From assembly GCF_004135405.1 (NCBI RefSeq), contig NZ_CP035491.1, positions 3,162,001 through 3,226,000 of the forward strand: DNA of 64,000 nt, written 5' to 3'. Under the pieces are notes generated by a model. The model did no database searches, was not told where the DNA came from, and was given only the letters and a program-made list of their open reading frames with translations. Shown piece after piece: positions 43,801 through 52,051 of this stretch; within the stretch, counting starts at the first letter, position 1, and each line of letters opens with the position of its first letter. The stretch comes from Agromyces protaetiae. Lineage in GTDB: Bacteria; Actinomycetota; Actinomycetes; Actinomycetales; Microbacteriaceae. Both the position numbers and the translations under genes were made by a program.

Positions 43801-43828
43801 CCGGCGGCCGCCTCGCGGCGGCCGCCGG
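43801..43828 (-). terminator. Strong hairpin between livK and livG
   Basis: A perfect 12-bp stem, CCGGCGGCCGCC with a TCGC loop, lies 28 nt after the livK stop and 18 nt before the livG start. Partial termination here would let the binding protein be made in excess over the membrane components. Confidence 0.7.
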
Positions 43829-43855
43829 TCGTCGTGGAAGGGCTGGGTGCGCCGG

Positions 43856-45055
43856 TCAGCCCGCGACGGGCGGCGCGACCTCGTCGGCGTCGATCGTCTC
43901 GATGAGTTCGGGCACCCAGTTCGCGCCGTCCTGCACGAGCTTGACCTGGTACATGGGCTGGATGAGCGCGTGGTCCTCGGCGCGCACGGTGACCTCGCCC
44001 TTGACCGACTCGAACGACCAGCCCTCGAGGGCCGCGATCATGCCGTCGACGGTGTCGCCGCCTTCGCGGATCGCCTGCACGATCATCTGCGCCGCGACGA
44101 ACCCGTCGGGCGAGAAGAGGTCGGGCGTCGCACCCGCCGCATCGAGCGACTCGATCATCGCCGCTTCGACGTCGGTGCCCGCAGCGCCGGCGAAGTAGTG
44201 GTTGAGGAAGGAGATGTCGGCGCTCGCGTCGCCGTAGGCGTTGTACGTCGAGACATCCCCGAGGCCCGTGACGACGGGCGTCGACTCGAACACGCCCTGC
44301 TGCTGGAGCGCCGTCCACATCGCGCCCGACGAGGCGCCGGCCCACGCGACGAAGACGAGGTCGGGCTGTGCTGCGAGGAGCTGCTGCGCGAACGGCGTGA
44401 ACTCGGTCGCGTCCTCGGCGACGAGGACCCCCTCGACCGTCGCGCCCTTGCCGCCGAGCACCGCTTGCACGCCCGCGAGGTTGCCCTGGCCGAACGCGTT
44501 GTCCTGGGCGAAGACGACGACCTTCTTGCCGTCGGGGTCGCCGATGAAGGTGCCCGCGGTCGCGACGTCCTGGTAGGTCTGACGACCCGAGCGGAAGGTG
44601 TACTCGTTGACGCCCGTGACGGCGTCGGTCGCCGCGGGGCCCGAGATGTAGAGGATCTTGTTCTGGGCGGCCTGCTCGGCGAGGGTCGTCGCGATGCCCG
44701 AGACGACGGTGCCCGCGATGATCTGGACGCCCTGGCCGATGAGGTCCTTCGCCTTGGCGACGGCGGTGTCGGGATTGCCCTGGTCGTCTTCCCACACGAG
44801 GTCGATCTCGCGGCCGTCGACCGTGCCCGTGCCGTCGGTCGCGTAGTCGAGGCCCGCTTCGAAGCCCGCCGTGTAGGCGGCGCCGTACGCGGCGAGCGGG
44901 CCGGTCTGCGAAGTGATCATGCCGACCGTGACCGGGGCTGCGGCGTCAGCGGTGGCATCACCGCCTCCCGGGGTCGCGGTCGGCGCGCAGCCGACGAGCG
45001 CGAGGGCGGCGACGGCGAGCACCGCCGGTGCCAGGTACTTCCTTGTAACCCGCAT
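43856..45055 (-). CDS. livK: ABC transporter substrate-binding lipoprotein, LivK-type
   Basis: The 399-residue receptor has a lipoprotein signal with lipobox LVGC (Cys23), then a type I periplasmic-binding fold. TVGMITSQTGPLAAYGAAYT, DDQGNPDTAVAKAKDLIGQG and VVFAQDNAFGQGNLAGV place it in the HAAT (branched-chain amino acid/amide/urea) cluster. The ligand is not readable, and the downstream enzymes suggest a carboxylic acid rather than an amino acid. GGAAGAGG precedes the ATG. It heads the operon and is divergent from the thiolase. Confidence 0.9.
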   Translation of the reverse strand: MRVTRKYLAPAVLAVAALALVGCAPTATPGGGDATADAAAPVTVGMITSQTGPLAAYGAAYTAGFEAGLDYATDGTGTVDGREIDLVWEDDQGNPDTAVAKAKDLIGQGVQIIAGTVVSGIATTLAEQAAQNKILYISGPAATDAVTGVNEYTFRSGRQTYQDVATAGTFIGDPDGKKVVVFAQDNAFGQGNLAGVQAVLGGKGATVEGVLVAEDATEFTPFAQQLLAAQPDLVFVAWAGASSGAMWTALQQQGVFESTPVVTGLGDVSTYNAYGDASADISFLNHYFAGAAGTDVEAAMIESLDAAGATPDLFSPDGFVAAQMIVQAIREGGDTVDGMIAALEGWSFESVKGEVTVRAEDHALIQPMYQVKLVQDGANWVPELIETIDADEVAPPVAG

Positions 45056-45085
45056 GATGTGCCTCTTCCAGTGACGACGATGTCT

Positions 45086-45107
45086 AACCTGACAGGTGGT
45101 TCAGGTT
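45086..45107. promoter_or_regulatory. Operator candidate between livK and the thiolase
   Basis: AACCTGA and TCAGGTT form a perfect 7-bp inverted repeat around 8 nt. It lies in the 115-nt divergent region, over the likely promoters of both transcripts. The TetR protein of the operon is the natural candidate to bind it. Confidence 0.6.
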
Positions 45108-45170
45108 TCAGAAACGTACACTAGAGTCAGCGAAGACGCACCGCAACCCCGACGAAGGAGTCAGCCGAAG

Positions 45171-46355
45171 ATGCCCACCACCGATGTCGTCCTCATCGCC
45201 GGATCCCGCACCCCGTTCGGCCGCATCAGCGGCAATCTCGGCGCACTCACGGCCGTCGAACTCGGCACGATCGCGATCCGCGGCGCGCTCGCAAAGGCGG
45301 GCGTCTCTCCCGACGACGTCGACGCCGTCATCCTCGGGCAGGTGCTGCAGGCCGGTGCGGGGCAGAACCCCGCCAAGCAGTCGGCCGTCGCGGCCGGCAT
45401 TCCGTGGCGTGTGCCCGCGACGACCGTCAACAAGGTGTGCCTCTCGGGGCTCGTCGCGATCACCGACGCGGCGCGACTCATCCGCTCGGGAGAGGCCGAC
45501 GTCGTCGTCGCGGGCGGCCAGGAGTCGATGACGAACGCGCCGCACCTGTTGCCGGGCTCGCGCGCGGGCAAGGCGTACGGCTCGTGGGAGCTCCTCGACC
45601 ACGCCGCGAACGACGGCCTCACCGACGCGTTCGACCACGACTCGATGGGCGCCTCGACCGAGCGCTTCAACGCGCGCTACGGCCTCGAACGCCTCGAGCA
45701 AGACGAGATCGCGGCCGCCTCGCACGTGCGTGCGGGCGCTGCGCAGGCCGGCGGCGTCTTCGCCGACGAGATCGTGCCCGTCGAGATCCCGCAACGCAAA
45801 GGCGCCCCGCTCATCGTCGACGCCGACCAGGGCGTCCGCCCCGACTCGACCGTCGAGACCCTCGGAGGCCTCCGCCCGGCGTTCGCCGAGGGTGGCTCGA
45901 TCACGGCGGGCAACTCGTCGCCGCTCTCCGACGGCGCCGCCGCGGTCGTCGTCGCGAGCCGCGCGTGGGCCGAGGCGCGAGGCCTCCCGTGGCTCGCGCT
46001 CGTGGGCGCACCCGGCCAGGTCGCGGGCCCCGACAACTCGCTCCACTCGCAGCCCGCCAACGCGATCGCCGCCGCCCTCGCCCGCGAAGGATGGAACGCG
46101 GAAGACCTCGACCTCGTCGAGATCAACGAAGCCTTCGCCGCCGTCTCGCTGCAGTCGGCCCGCGATCTCGGCCTCGACCACGAACGCGTCAACATCCACG
46201 GCGGAGCGATCGCCCTGGGACATCCCATCGGCGCCTCCGGCGCACGCCTCGCCCTCCACGCCGCCCTCGAACTCTCGCGTCGCGGCGGCGGCAAGGCGGC
46301 CGTCGCATTGTGCGGCGGCGGCGGGCAGGGCGAGGCGCTGCTGCTCTCGCGATAG
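45171..46355 (+). CDS. atoB: Acetyl-CoA C-acetyltransferase (thiolase)
   Basis: The 394-residue thiolase has the acyl-carrying Cys90 (VNKVCLSG), NEAFAAVSL, the catalytic His in GGAIALGHPIGASGAR and the second Cys in ALCGGGGQGEA. It cleaves acetoacetyl-CoA to two acetyl-CoA, or runs in reverse. I chose the ATG at 45171 because AAGGAG lies upstream and MPTTDVVLIAGSRTPFGR is the usual N terminus. It is divergent from the livK operon, whose CoA-transferase would supply acetoacetyl-CoA. Confidence 0.92.
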   Translation: MPTTDVVLIAGSRTPFGRISGNLGALTAVELGTIAIRGALAKAGVSPDDVDAVILGQVLQAGAGQNPAKQSAVAAGIPWRVPATTVNKVCLSGLVAITDAARLIRSGEADVVVAGGQESMTNAPHLLPGSRAGKAYGSWELLDHAANDGLTDAFDHDSMGASTERFNARYGLERLEQDEIAAASHVRAGAAQAGGVFADEIVPVEIPQRKGAPLIVDADQGVRPDSTVETLGGLRPAFAEGGSITAGNSSPLSDGAAAVVVASRAWAEARGLPWLALVGAPGQVAGPDNSLHSQPANAIAAALAREGWNAEDLDLVEINEAFAAVSLQSARDLGLDHERVNIHGGAIALGHPIGASGARLALHAALELSRRGGGKAAVALCGGGGQGEALLLSR

Positions 46356-46451
46356 GGACGATACGGAGGACGGTCTCAGGGTGCGCCCTGATCACGCCCC
46401 GCCAGGACACGCGTAGACCGCTGGATGACCCGACGATCGAAGGAGATCGTC

Positions 46452-47218
46452 ATGAACATCCGGCGTCGTTTCAAGGTGCTCGCCGCGGCCGGCATCACCG
46501 CCGCGCTCGCCGCCACCGCCGGCATCGCCCAGCCCGCGACCGCGGCGCCCACGACGGTCGCGCTCTGGACCCCGCCGCCGGGATGGGATGATGCGCTCCG
46601 CAACCTCGGGAACAAGGTCGACGACATGATCAGGGGTCTCGGGTCTGCTTCCAAGAGCAAGAAGATCGAGATTCCCGCTCCCCTGCAGAAGCTCCCGAAG
46701 CAGCAGGAACCGGGCATCTCGTCGCGGACCTGGGCGGAGATTCTGGAAGCTGCTCGGGTTCGGGCCCTTGCGATCGCCTGGAATGCTGCGATCCGGCAGG
46801 CCGACGCGCTCACCACCGGCATCGCGAACGACGCGGTCTCCATCGCCGGTCAAGCGGCCATGCCGTTCATCACGACACCGGCCAGGAAAGCGGCCGCGAC
46901 CGTCGCCGTCAAGCGCACACTCCGCGCCATCGTCTGCGGCGAAGCCCGGAAGTACCTCGATGCCGAGGCGAGCGCCGTGGTCGATGCCTCTCCGGAACGC
47001 TTCGAACTCGGCGTTCCAGGGATGTGCTCACCGTCGACCGCGTGCTGACCGCGCAACTCGGCGAATCCGGCCGAATCGTGCTGAGCTTCGCGACTCTCCT
47101 CAGCGCCACGGTCAACACGGGCGTGAGCCGCGTGAACGGATTCCTCAGGATCCTGTCGGCACCCGACGCGGCAACGTTCACAGGCGAGCTCGTCTTCTTC
47201 AGGATGTGCACGCTCTGA
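46452..47218 (+). CDS. Secreted protein of unknown function, probable frameshift near its end
   Basis: AAGGAG precedes the ATG of a protein with a basic start (MNIRRRFK), a hydrophobic signal and the cleavage region PATAAPTT. The mature part is helical with KAAATVAVKRTLRAIVCGEA. The raw frame stops at 47048. From 47022 another frame with the same strong coding bias runs to 47218, reading VLTVDRVLTAQLGESGRIVL to FFRMCTL. One extra G in the run 47,019-47,021 joins them into about 255 aa, with VPGDVLTV at the seam. I do not recognise the family. If frame-corrected, Cys in VCGEA and the late RMCTL could form a disulfide. Confidence 0.65.
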
Positions 47219-47285
47219 CCCACCCCGGAGATCGCGAGACGCACGGCCCTCGCGTCGGCGTCACGGCGCGTGCGACGATGCACGC

Positions 47286-48539
47286 ATGACGCACGAGACA
47301 TCCGGGCGCCTCGACCACCGACTGCGGCGCATGACGGGCCGCGACCCGAACGAGCCGCACCGCGCGGCGACGCCGCTCGAACTGCTGTACGACCTGACGT
47401 TCGTCGTCGCGTTCAGCCAGGCGGGCACGCAGATGGCGCACCTGCTCGAACTCGGGCACTTCGCGTCGGCGTTCTGGGCGTTCTTCCTCGCGGTGTTCGC
47501 GATCTGCTGGGCGTGGATCAACTACTCATGGCTCGCGTCGGCGTTCGACACCGACGACGTCTTCTTCCGCATCGCGACGATGGTGCAGATGGTGGGCGTG
47601 CTCATCATGGCGCTCGGGATGCCTCCGCTGTTCGACTCGTTCGACGAGGGCGTGCACATCGACAACGGCATCCTCGTCGCGGGGTACGTCGTGATGCGCG
47701 TCTCGACGCTCGCCCTGTGGCTGCGGATCGCGAAGCAGGCGCCCGGCTACCGCCGGACCGCCCTCGTCTACGCGACCGTCCTCGCGATCTCGCAGGCCGG
47801 CTGGATCGTCATGATCTTCGTCAACCCGCCGTTCGCGCTCACGATCGTGCTGTGGATCGCGCTCGCGGCGTTCGAGGTCGTCGGGCCGGTCGTCGCCGAG
47901 CGGATGCGCGGCGGCGGCACGCCGTGGCACGCGCACCACATCGCCGAACGCTACAGCCTGCTCGTCATCATCACGCTCGGCGAGATCATCCTCGGCACGA
48001 TCCTCGCGATCTCGGCCGTCGTCGAGGAGCAGGGGTGGACGCTCGAAGCGGTGCTCGTCGCCTTCGGCGGCACGCTCCTCGCCTTCGGCCTGTGGTGGGT
48101 GTACTTCATGATGCCGTCGGGCGAGGTGCTCGCGCGCCACCGGCGACGGTCGTTCACGTGGGGCTACGGTCACATCGTGCTGTTCGGCGCCCTCGTCGCG
48201 ACGGGCGCAGGCCTCCATGTCGCGGCCTTCGTCATCGAGGGCGTCGCACATATCGACGACGTGCAGGCGATGCTGACGCTCACGATCCCCGTCGCGGTGT
48301 TCCTCGCGGGCCTCGCGACGCTGCACGCGTTCCTCCTGCACGAGGTCGACCTCTTCCACGCGCTGCTCTTCGCGGGCGCGCTCGTCGTGCTCGCGCTCGC
48401 GGTCGTCGCGGTCGCGGCCGGAGCGACGCTCGGATGGGGCATCCTCATCACGGCACTCGCGCCCGTCGTCGCGATCGTCGGCTACGAGACGGCGGGGCAC
48501 CGGCACGTCGAGGCGGCGCTCGCACGCACGCTCGGCTGA
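47286..48539 (+). CDS. Low temperature requirement protein A (LtrA) family membrane protein
   Basis: The 417-residue membrane protein has about twelve helices and the LtrA features TPLELLYDLTFVVAFSQAG near the N terminus, WAWINYSWLASAFDTDDV and ERYSLLVIITLGEIILGT. LtrA is named after a Listeria mutant that grew poorly in the cold, and its biochemical role is unknown. It is convergent with the NhaA-DsbA gene with only 16 nt between the stops. Confidence 0.9.
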   Translation: MTHETSGRLDHRLRRMTGRDPNEPHRAATPLELLYDLTFVVAFSQAGTQMAHLLELGHFASAFWAFFLAVFAICWAWINYSWLASAFDTDDVFFRIATMVQMVGVLIMALGMPPLFDSFDEGVHIDNGILVAGYVVMRVSTLALWLRIAKQAPGYRRTALVYATVLAISQAGWIVMIFVNPPFALTIVLWIALAAFEVVGPVVAERMRGGGTPWHAHHIAERYSLLVIITLGEIILGTILAISAVVEEQGWTLEAVLVAFGGTLLAFGLWWVYFMMPSGEVLARHRRRSFTWGYGHIVLFGALVATGAGLHVAAFVIEGVAHIDDVQAMLTLTIPVAVFLAGLATLHAFLLHEVDLFHALLFAGALVVLALAVVAVAAGATLGWGILITALAPVVAIVGYETAGHRHVEAALARTLG

Positions 48540-48555
48540 GCGTCGCGCGCGCGGC

Positions 48556-50595
48556 TCAGGGCTGCGGCTCGGCGCTTCCGGATGCCTCGGCGTCGCGCTG
48601 CGGACCTACGTCGCGCTGCGGGTCTACGTCGCCCCGCGGCGACAGGGCGGCATCGCGTGCGGCGACCTCGGGCGGGTCGGGCAGATCGTTCGAGAGGGCG
48701 CCTTCGACCGGGCGGTCGCGGCGCGTGGGGTCGGGGCCGGATGTCTCGAGCTCGCGGATCAGGGTCGCCGCATCGTAGGGGCCGACATGCCGACGGCCGT
48801 TGAGGAAGAACGTCGGCACCGCCGTGACATCCATCGACTCGGCGTCGAGCATGTCGTCGCGCACGCGGCCCGCGATGATGGGCGAGCGCAGATCCTCCTC
48901 GAAGCGCGCCGTGTCGAGTTCGAGCTCTTGCGCGCGGCGCATGATGTCGCTCGGCAACTGGTGCTCCTGGTCGGCGAACAGGCTGCGGGCGAACTCGCGG
49001 AACTTGCCCTGCCGGTCGGCCGCCTCGGTCGCCTCGGCCGCGGCGAGCGCATTGGGGTGGTACTCGGTGAGCGGCGCGTGCCGCCACACGTACCGCAACC
49101 GGTCGCCGAGGGCCTTCCGCACTTCGTCGATCGATCCCGACGCGCGCGAGCAGAAGAAGCATTGGAAGTCGCCGTACTCGACGATCGTGAGCGGCGCATC
49201 GGGCGGGCCCGAGATGTGGTCGCGCCCGGGCATGACGGGCCGTTCGAGCACCTTGCCGCGCTCTTCGACGGGGTGCTTCAGCTCCCCTACCTTGAACAGG
49301 AACCAGCCGAACAGGAACGCGAGCACCGAGGCGGCGAGCACGCCCACGCGCGCGGCGTTCTGCATCTCCTCGTCGGTGATCGCGAGGTCGACGATGAAGA
49401 GCGCGATCGTGAACCCGATGCCGCAGAGCGCCGCGCCGCCCGCGATGCGCGACTGCGTGAGCCCCGGCCCGAACTGTCCGATGCCGAACCGTCGCATGAG
49501 CGCCGTCGACCCGAAGATGCCGATGAACTTGCCCGCCACGAGCGCGACGACGATGCCCCACGTGATCGGCGAGCGCAGCGCGTCGGCGAGGATCTCGCCG
49601 CTCACGTGCACGCCCGCGTTGGCGAGTGCGAAGAGCGGCAGGATGACATACGCGACCGACGGCGCGAACGCCGACTGCAGGCGCTCGTTGATCGAAATCG
49701 ATTCGCGGAGGCTGTTCGCGGCGGCGCGCGCGTACTCGGTGTTCGGCGACTGGCGGAACATCCGGGCCAGTTCGAGGGCCTGCTCCACCTCGCGCCGGTC
49801 GGGCCGGTACACGGGCACGAGGAGCGCGATCGCGACGCCCGCGAGCGTCGGATGCACGCCCGACGCGAGGAACGCGAACCACACGACGACCGCGAGGATG
49901 ACGTAGATGGGCCCGCGCCCTCGGCGGAGGTAGCGCGTGAAGTAGACGCCCGCGAGTCCGACGGCGGCGACGATGAGCGGCAGGGGCGTGAAGTTCGACG
50001 TGTAGACGAGGGCGATGATCGAGAGCGCGCCGATGTCGTCGACGACGGCGAGCGCGAGGAGGAACACCCGGAGGCGCCCCGGCGCCCTCGGCCCGACGAG
50101 CGCGAGCGCGCCGACGAGGAAGGCCGTATCGGTCGAGATGACGACGCCCCACGCGTGCGCCTGGCCGGTGTTCCACGCGATGAGGACGAACAGCAGCGCG
50201 GGCACGGCGAGGCCGAAGACCGCCGCGACGACGGGCACCACGGCGCGCGACCAACTCGTGAGCTCGCCGATCGCGAACTCGCGGCGCACTTCGAGGCCGA
50301 CCGTGAAGAAGAAGATCGCCATGAGCGCATCGTTGACGATCGCGTGCAGGGTGAACTCGAGGTTGAGATCGTCGCCGATCCCGAACCGTAGGTGGGTGTC
50401 CCAGAAGCCCTCGTACGAGTCGGGCGAGGCGTTCGCCCACACGATCGCGAGGACGGTCGCGATGACGAGGAGGAGTGCGGCGATCCGCTGCTCGCCGAGC
50501 GCGTGGATCTTCTCGGCGATCGACGGGTGCGACGTGTGCTCGTGCGGGTGCTCGGGGTCGGGCGAGCGCTCGATGAGGGTCAGATTCGTGCTCAT
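48556..50595 (-). CDS. nhaA: NhaA Na+/H+ antiporter fused to a DsbA/thioredoxin-like domain
   Basis: Of the 679 residues, the first 430 form a complete NhaA antiporter: FFFTVGLEVRREFAIGEL, the Asp in VVISTDTAFLVGALALVG, the paired Asp in LAVVDDIGALSIIALVY and GFTIALFIVDLAI. About 200 residues of a DsbA-like domain follow, with FGDFQCFFCSRA-type active site (C-x2-C as CFFC) and the cis-Pro region VTAVPTFFLNGRRHVGP. A disordered, Asp/Arg-rich tail ends the protein. Such fusions are known in actinobacteria. The start overlaps a 71-aa ORF by ATGA. Confidence 0.9.
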   Translation of the reverse strand: MSTNLTLIERSPDPEHPHEHTSHPSIAEKIHALGEQRIAALLLVIATVLAIVWANASPDSYEGFWDTHLRFGIGDDLNLEFTLHAIVNDALMAIFFFTVGLEVRREFAIGELTSWSRAVVPVVAAVFGLAVPALLFVLIAWNTGQAHAWGVVISTDTAFLVGALALVGPRAPGRLRVFLLALAVVDDIGALSIIALVYTSNFTPLPLIVAAVGLAGVYFTRYLRRGRGPIYVILAVVVWFAFLASGVHPTLAGVAIALLVPVYRPDRREVEQALELARMFRQSPNTEYARAAANSLRESISINERLQSAFAPSVAYVILPLFALANAGVHVSGEILADALRSPITWGIVVALVAGKFIGIFGSTALMRRFGIGQFGPGLTQSRIAGGAALCGIGFTIALFIVDLAITDEEMQNAARVGVLAASVLAFLFGWFLFKVGELKHPVEERGKVLERPVMPGRDHISGPPDAPLTIVEYGDFQCFFCSRASGSIDEVRKALGDRLRYVWRHAPLTEYHPNALAAAEATEAADRQGKFREFARSLFADQEHQLPSDIMRRAQELELDTARFEEDLRSPIIAGRVRDDMLDAESMDVTAVPTFFLNGRRHVGPYDAATLIRELETSGPDPTRRDRPVEGALSNDLPDPPEVAARDAALSPRGDVDPQRDVGPQRDAEASGSAEPQP

Positions 50596-50807
50596 CGGGC
50601 GGTCTCCGCGCCGGCCGTCGCTTCCGCTGTCGCATCCGGAATCGCACGCACCGGGATGCCTCGTGCGTCGGGATTCTCGGAGACCGCGCCGCCGCCCGCG
50701 CCCGCGCCCGCGCGGCGCGACCCGATGACGACCGTGTGCCCCGCCGCGGCGAAGCCCGCGGCGAGCGTGTCGCCGAGCCGCCCGCTTCCGAGCACCGCGA
50801 TCCGCAT
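50592..50807 (-). pseudogene. Short remnant of an F420-dependent NADP reductase-like protein
   Basis: The 71-residue ORF begins with a good Rossmann dinucleotide-binding start, MRIAVLGSGRLGDTLAAGFA and AGHTVVIGSRRAG. It then turns into low-complexity Gly/Ala sequence and stops. Full proteins of the family have about 210 aa, so this is a remnant or a recoded short peptide. Its stop overlaps the nhaA start (ATGA), so it may persist as a translational leader for nhaA. Confidence 0.5.
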
Positions 50808-50908
50808 CCGAACCCCCTGCCGTGGCCTGCCTCACACCGGTCGCCGAGCCTGTCGGCGCCGCTGGAAGTCCAGTATCGTCCGGTTCTGCGGCGAATGGGA
50901 GGGCGAGC

Positions 50909-51721
50909 ATGGACGTGCGGGCGGGAACCGTGGTCGTCACAGGTGCGACGAGCGGGATCGGCCTCGAGACGGCGCGCATCCTCGCCAGGACGGCGAGGCG
51001 GCTCGTCGTGCAGGGACCCGAGGCTCCCGAAGCCGTGGCGGGCGCGCTCGCGCGCATCGGCGACGGGCCCGCCGAGGTCGTGTACGTGCGGTGCGATTAC
51101 GCGAGGCTCCAGGATGTCTCGGATGCCGCGGCGACGATCGCGCACGAGGCCGGCGGCCCGATCGACGGGCTCGTGAACAATGCGGGCGTGCCCGGCGCGG
51201 AGGTCCGCCGGGTGACCGACGACGGCCACGAGCGCACCCTGCAGATCGACTACCTCGCGATGGCGCTCCTCACCGAGTGGCTGCTCGGCTCGCTCGCCGA
51301 CGGGGCGCGGATCGTGAACCTCGCGTCGGCGACGCACGAGATGGCGAGCCTCGACCTGCCGAACCTCGAACTCGAGCGCGGCTACGACCCAGTTCGCGCC
51401 TACGCCCGCTCGAAGCTCGCGATCATCCTCTTCACGCGATCGCTGCAGCGGCGCCTGCCGCGCGAGATCACGGCCGTGAGCCTCCAGCCGGGGGTGATCT
51501 CGACCGACCTGCTGCACGCGATGTTCGCGTCGCGCGGCGCGAGCGTCGAGTCGGGCGCCGAGAACGTCGTCGCGGCGCTTTCGGCGGATGCCTCGGGCGG
51601 CGAGTACTTCGACGAGCGGCGCGTTGCCGCCCCGAGCGCCGAAGCCAGGGACGACGCGCTCGCGGCCGCCCTCGCGGAGTGGACGGCGGCCGCGCTCACG
51701 CCCTACTTGCCTGCGCGCTGA
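50909..51721 (+). CDS. SDR-family oxidoreductase
   Basis: The 270-residue SDR has VVVTGATSGIGLETARILAR, NNAGVPGAEVRRVTDDGHER, SATHEMASLDLP and the catalytic YARSKLAIILFTRSLQRRL. The pattern resembles WW-oxidoreductase/retinol-dehydrogenase-like SDRs. The substrate is unknown. GGGAGGG lies just upstream of the ATG. It is convergent with the SHOCT gene. Confidence 0.85.
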   Translation: MDVRAGTVVVTGATSGIGLETARILARTARRLVVQGPEAPEAVAGALARIGDGPAEVVYVRCDYARLQDVSDAAATIAHEAGGPIDGLVNNAGVPGAEVRRVTDDGHERTLQIDYLAMALLTEWLLGSLADGARIVNLASATHEMASLDLPNLELERGYDPVRAYARSKLAIILFTRSLQRRLPREITAVSLQPGVISTDLLHAMFASRGASVESGAENVVAALSADASGGEYFDERRVAAPSAEARDDALAAALAEWTAAALTPYLPAR

Positions 51722-51727
51722 CCCTCG

Positions 51728-52051
51728 TCAGCCCGCGTTCGGCCGGTTCGCCCGCAGCACCTCGAGGCGGGCGCGGTACTCGACCTCGTCGATGTCGCCC
51801 TTCGCGAACCGCTCGGCGAGGGTCCGCTCGGCGCTCGCCGACGCACCCCGCGCCCACGGCGGGCCGTACGGGTGCTCGCCAGACCACGCCGCACGGCGCC
51901 AGCGGCGCCCCACGAACGTGAAGAGGAGCACGAAGAACAGGATCCAGAAGATCGGGATGAGGAAGAACACCCACCCGAATCCGGCCGCCCACGGACCCGC
52001 CCACGGACCGGCGTGGGCGGTGATCGCCGCGGCGGCGAGTGCTGTCGACAT
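51728..52051 (-). CDS. SHOCT-domain membrane protein
   Basis: The 107-residue protein has one strong helix (WVFFLIPIFWILFFVLLFTF), a basic stretch (GRRWRRAAW) and a C-terminal SHOCT motif, TLAERFAKGDIDEVEYRARL. SHOCT domains are short helical modules, often at the ends of membrane proteins and thought to aid oligomerisation. It starts 440 nt from the next gene upstream and ends 6 nt from the convergent SDR. Confidence 0.85.
   Translation of the reverse strand: MSTALAAAAITAHAGPWAGPWAAGFGWVFFLIPIFWILFFVLLFTFVGRRWRRAAWSGEHPYGPPWARGASASAERTLAERFAKGDIDEVEYRARLEVLRANRPNAG

Noticed and set aside
35708-45055. Reading the operon as a branched-chain amino acid degradation cluster
   Set aside because: The transporter is of that class, but no branched-chain keto acid dehydrogenase, acyl-CoA dehydrogenase or methylcrotonyl-CoA carboxylase is present. 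The enzymes point to a 3-hydroxybutyrate/acetoacetate route.
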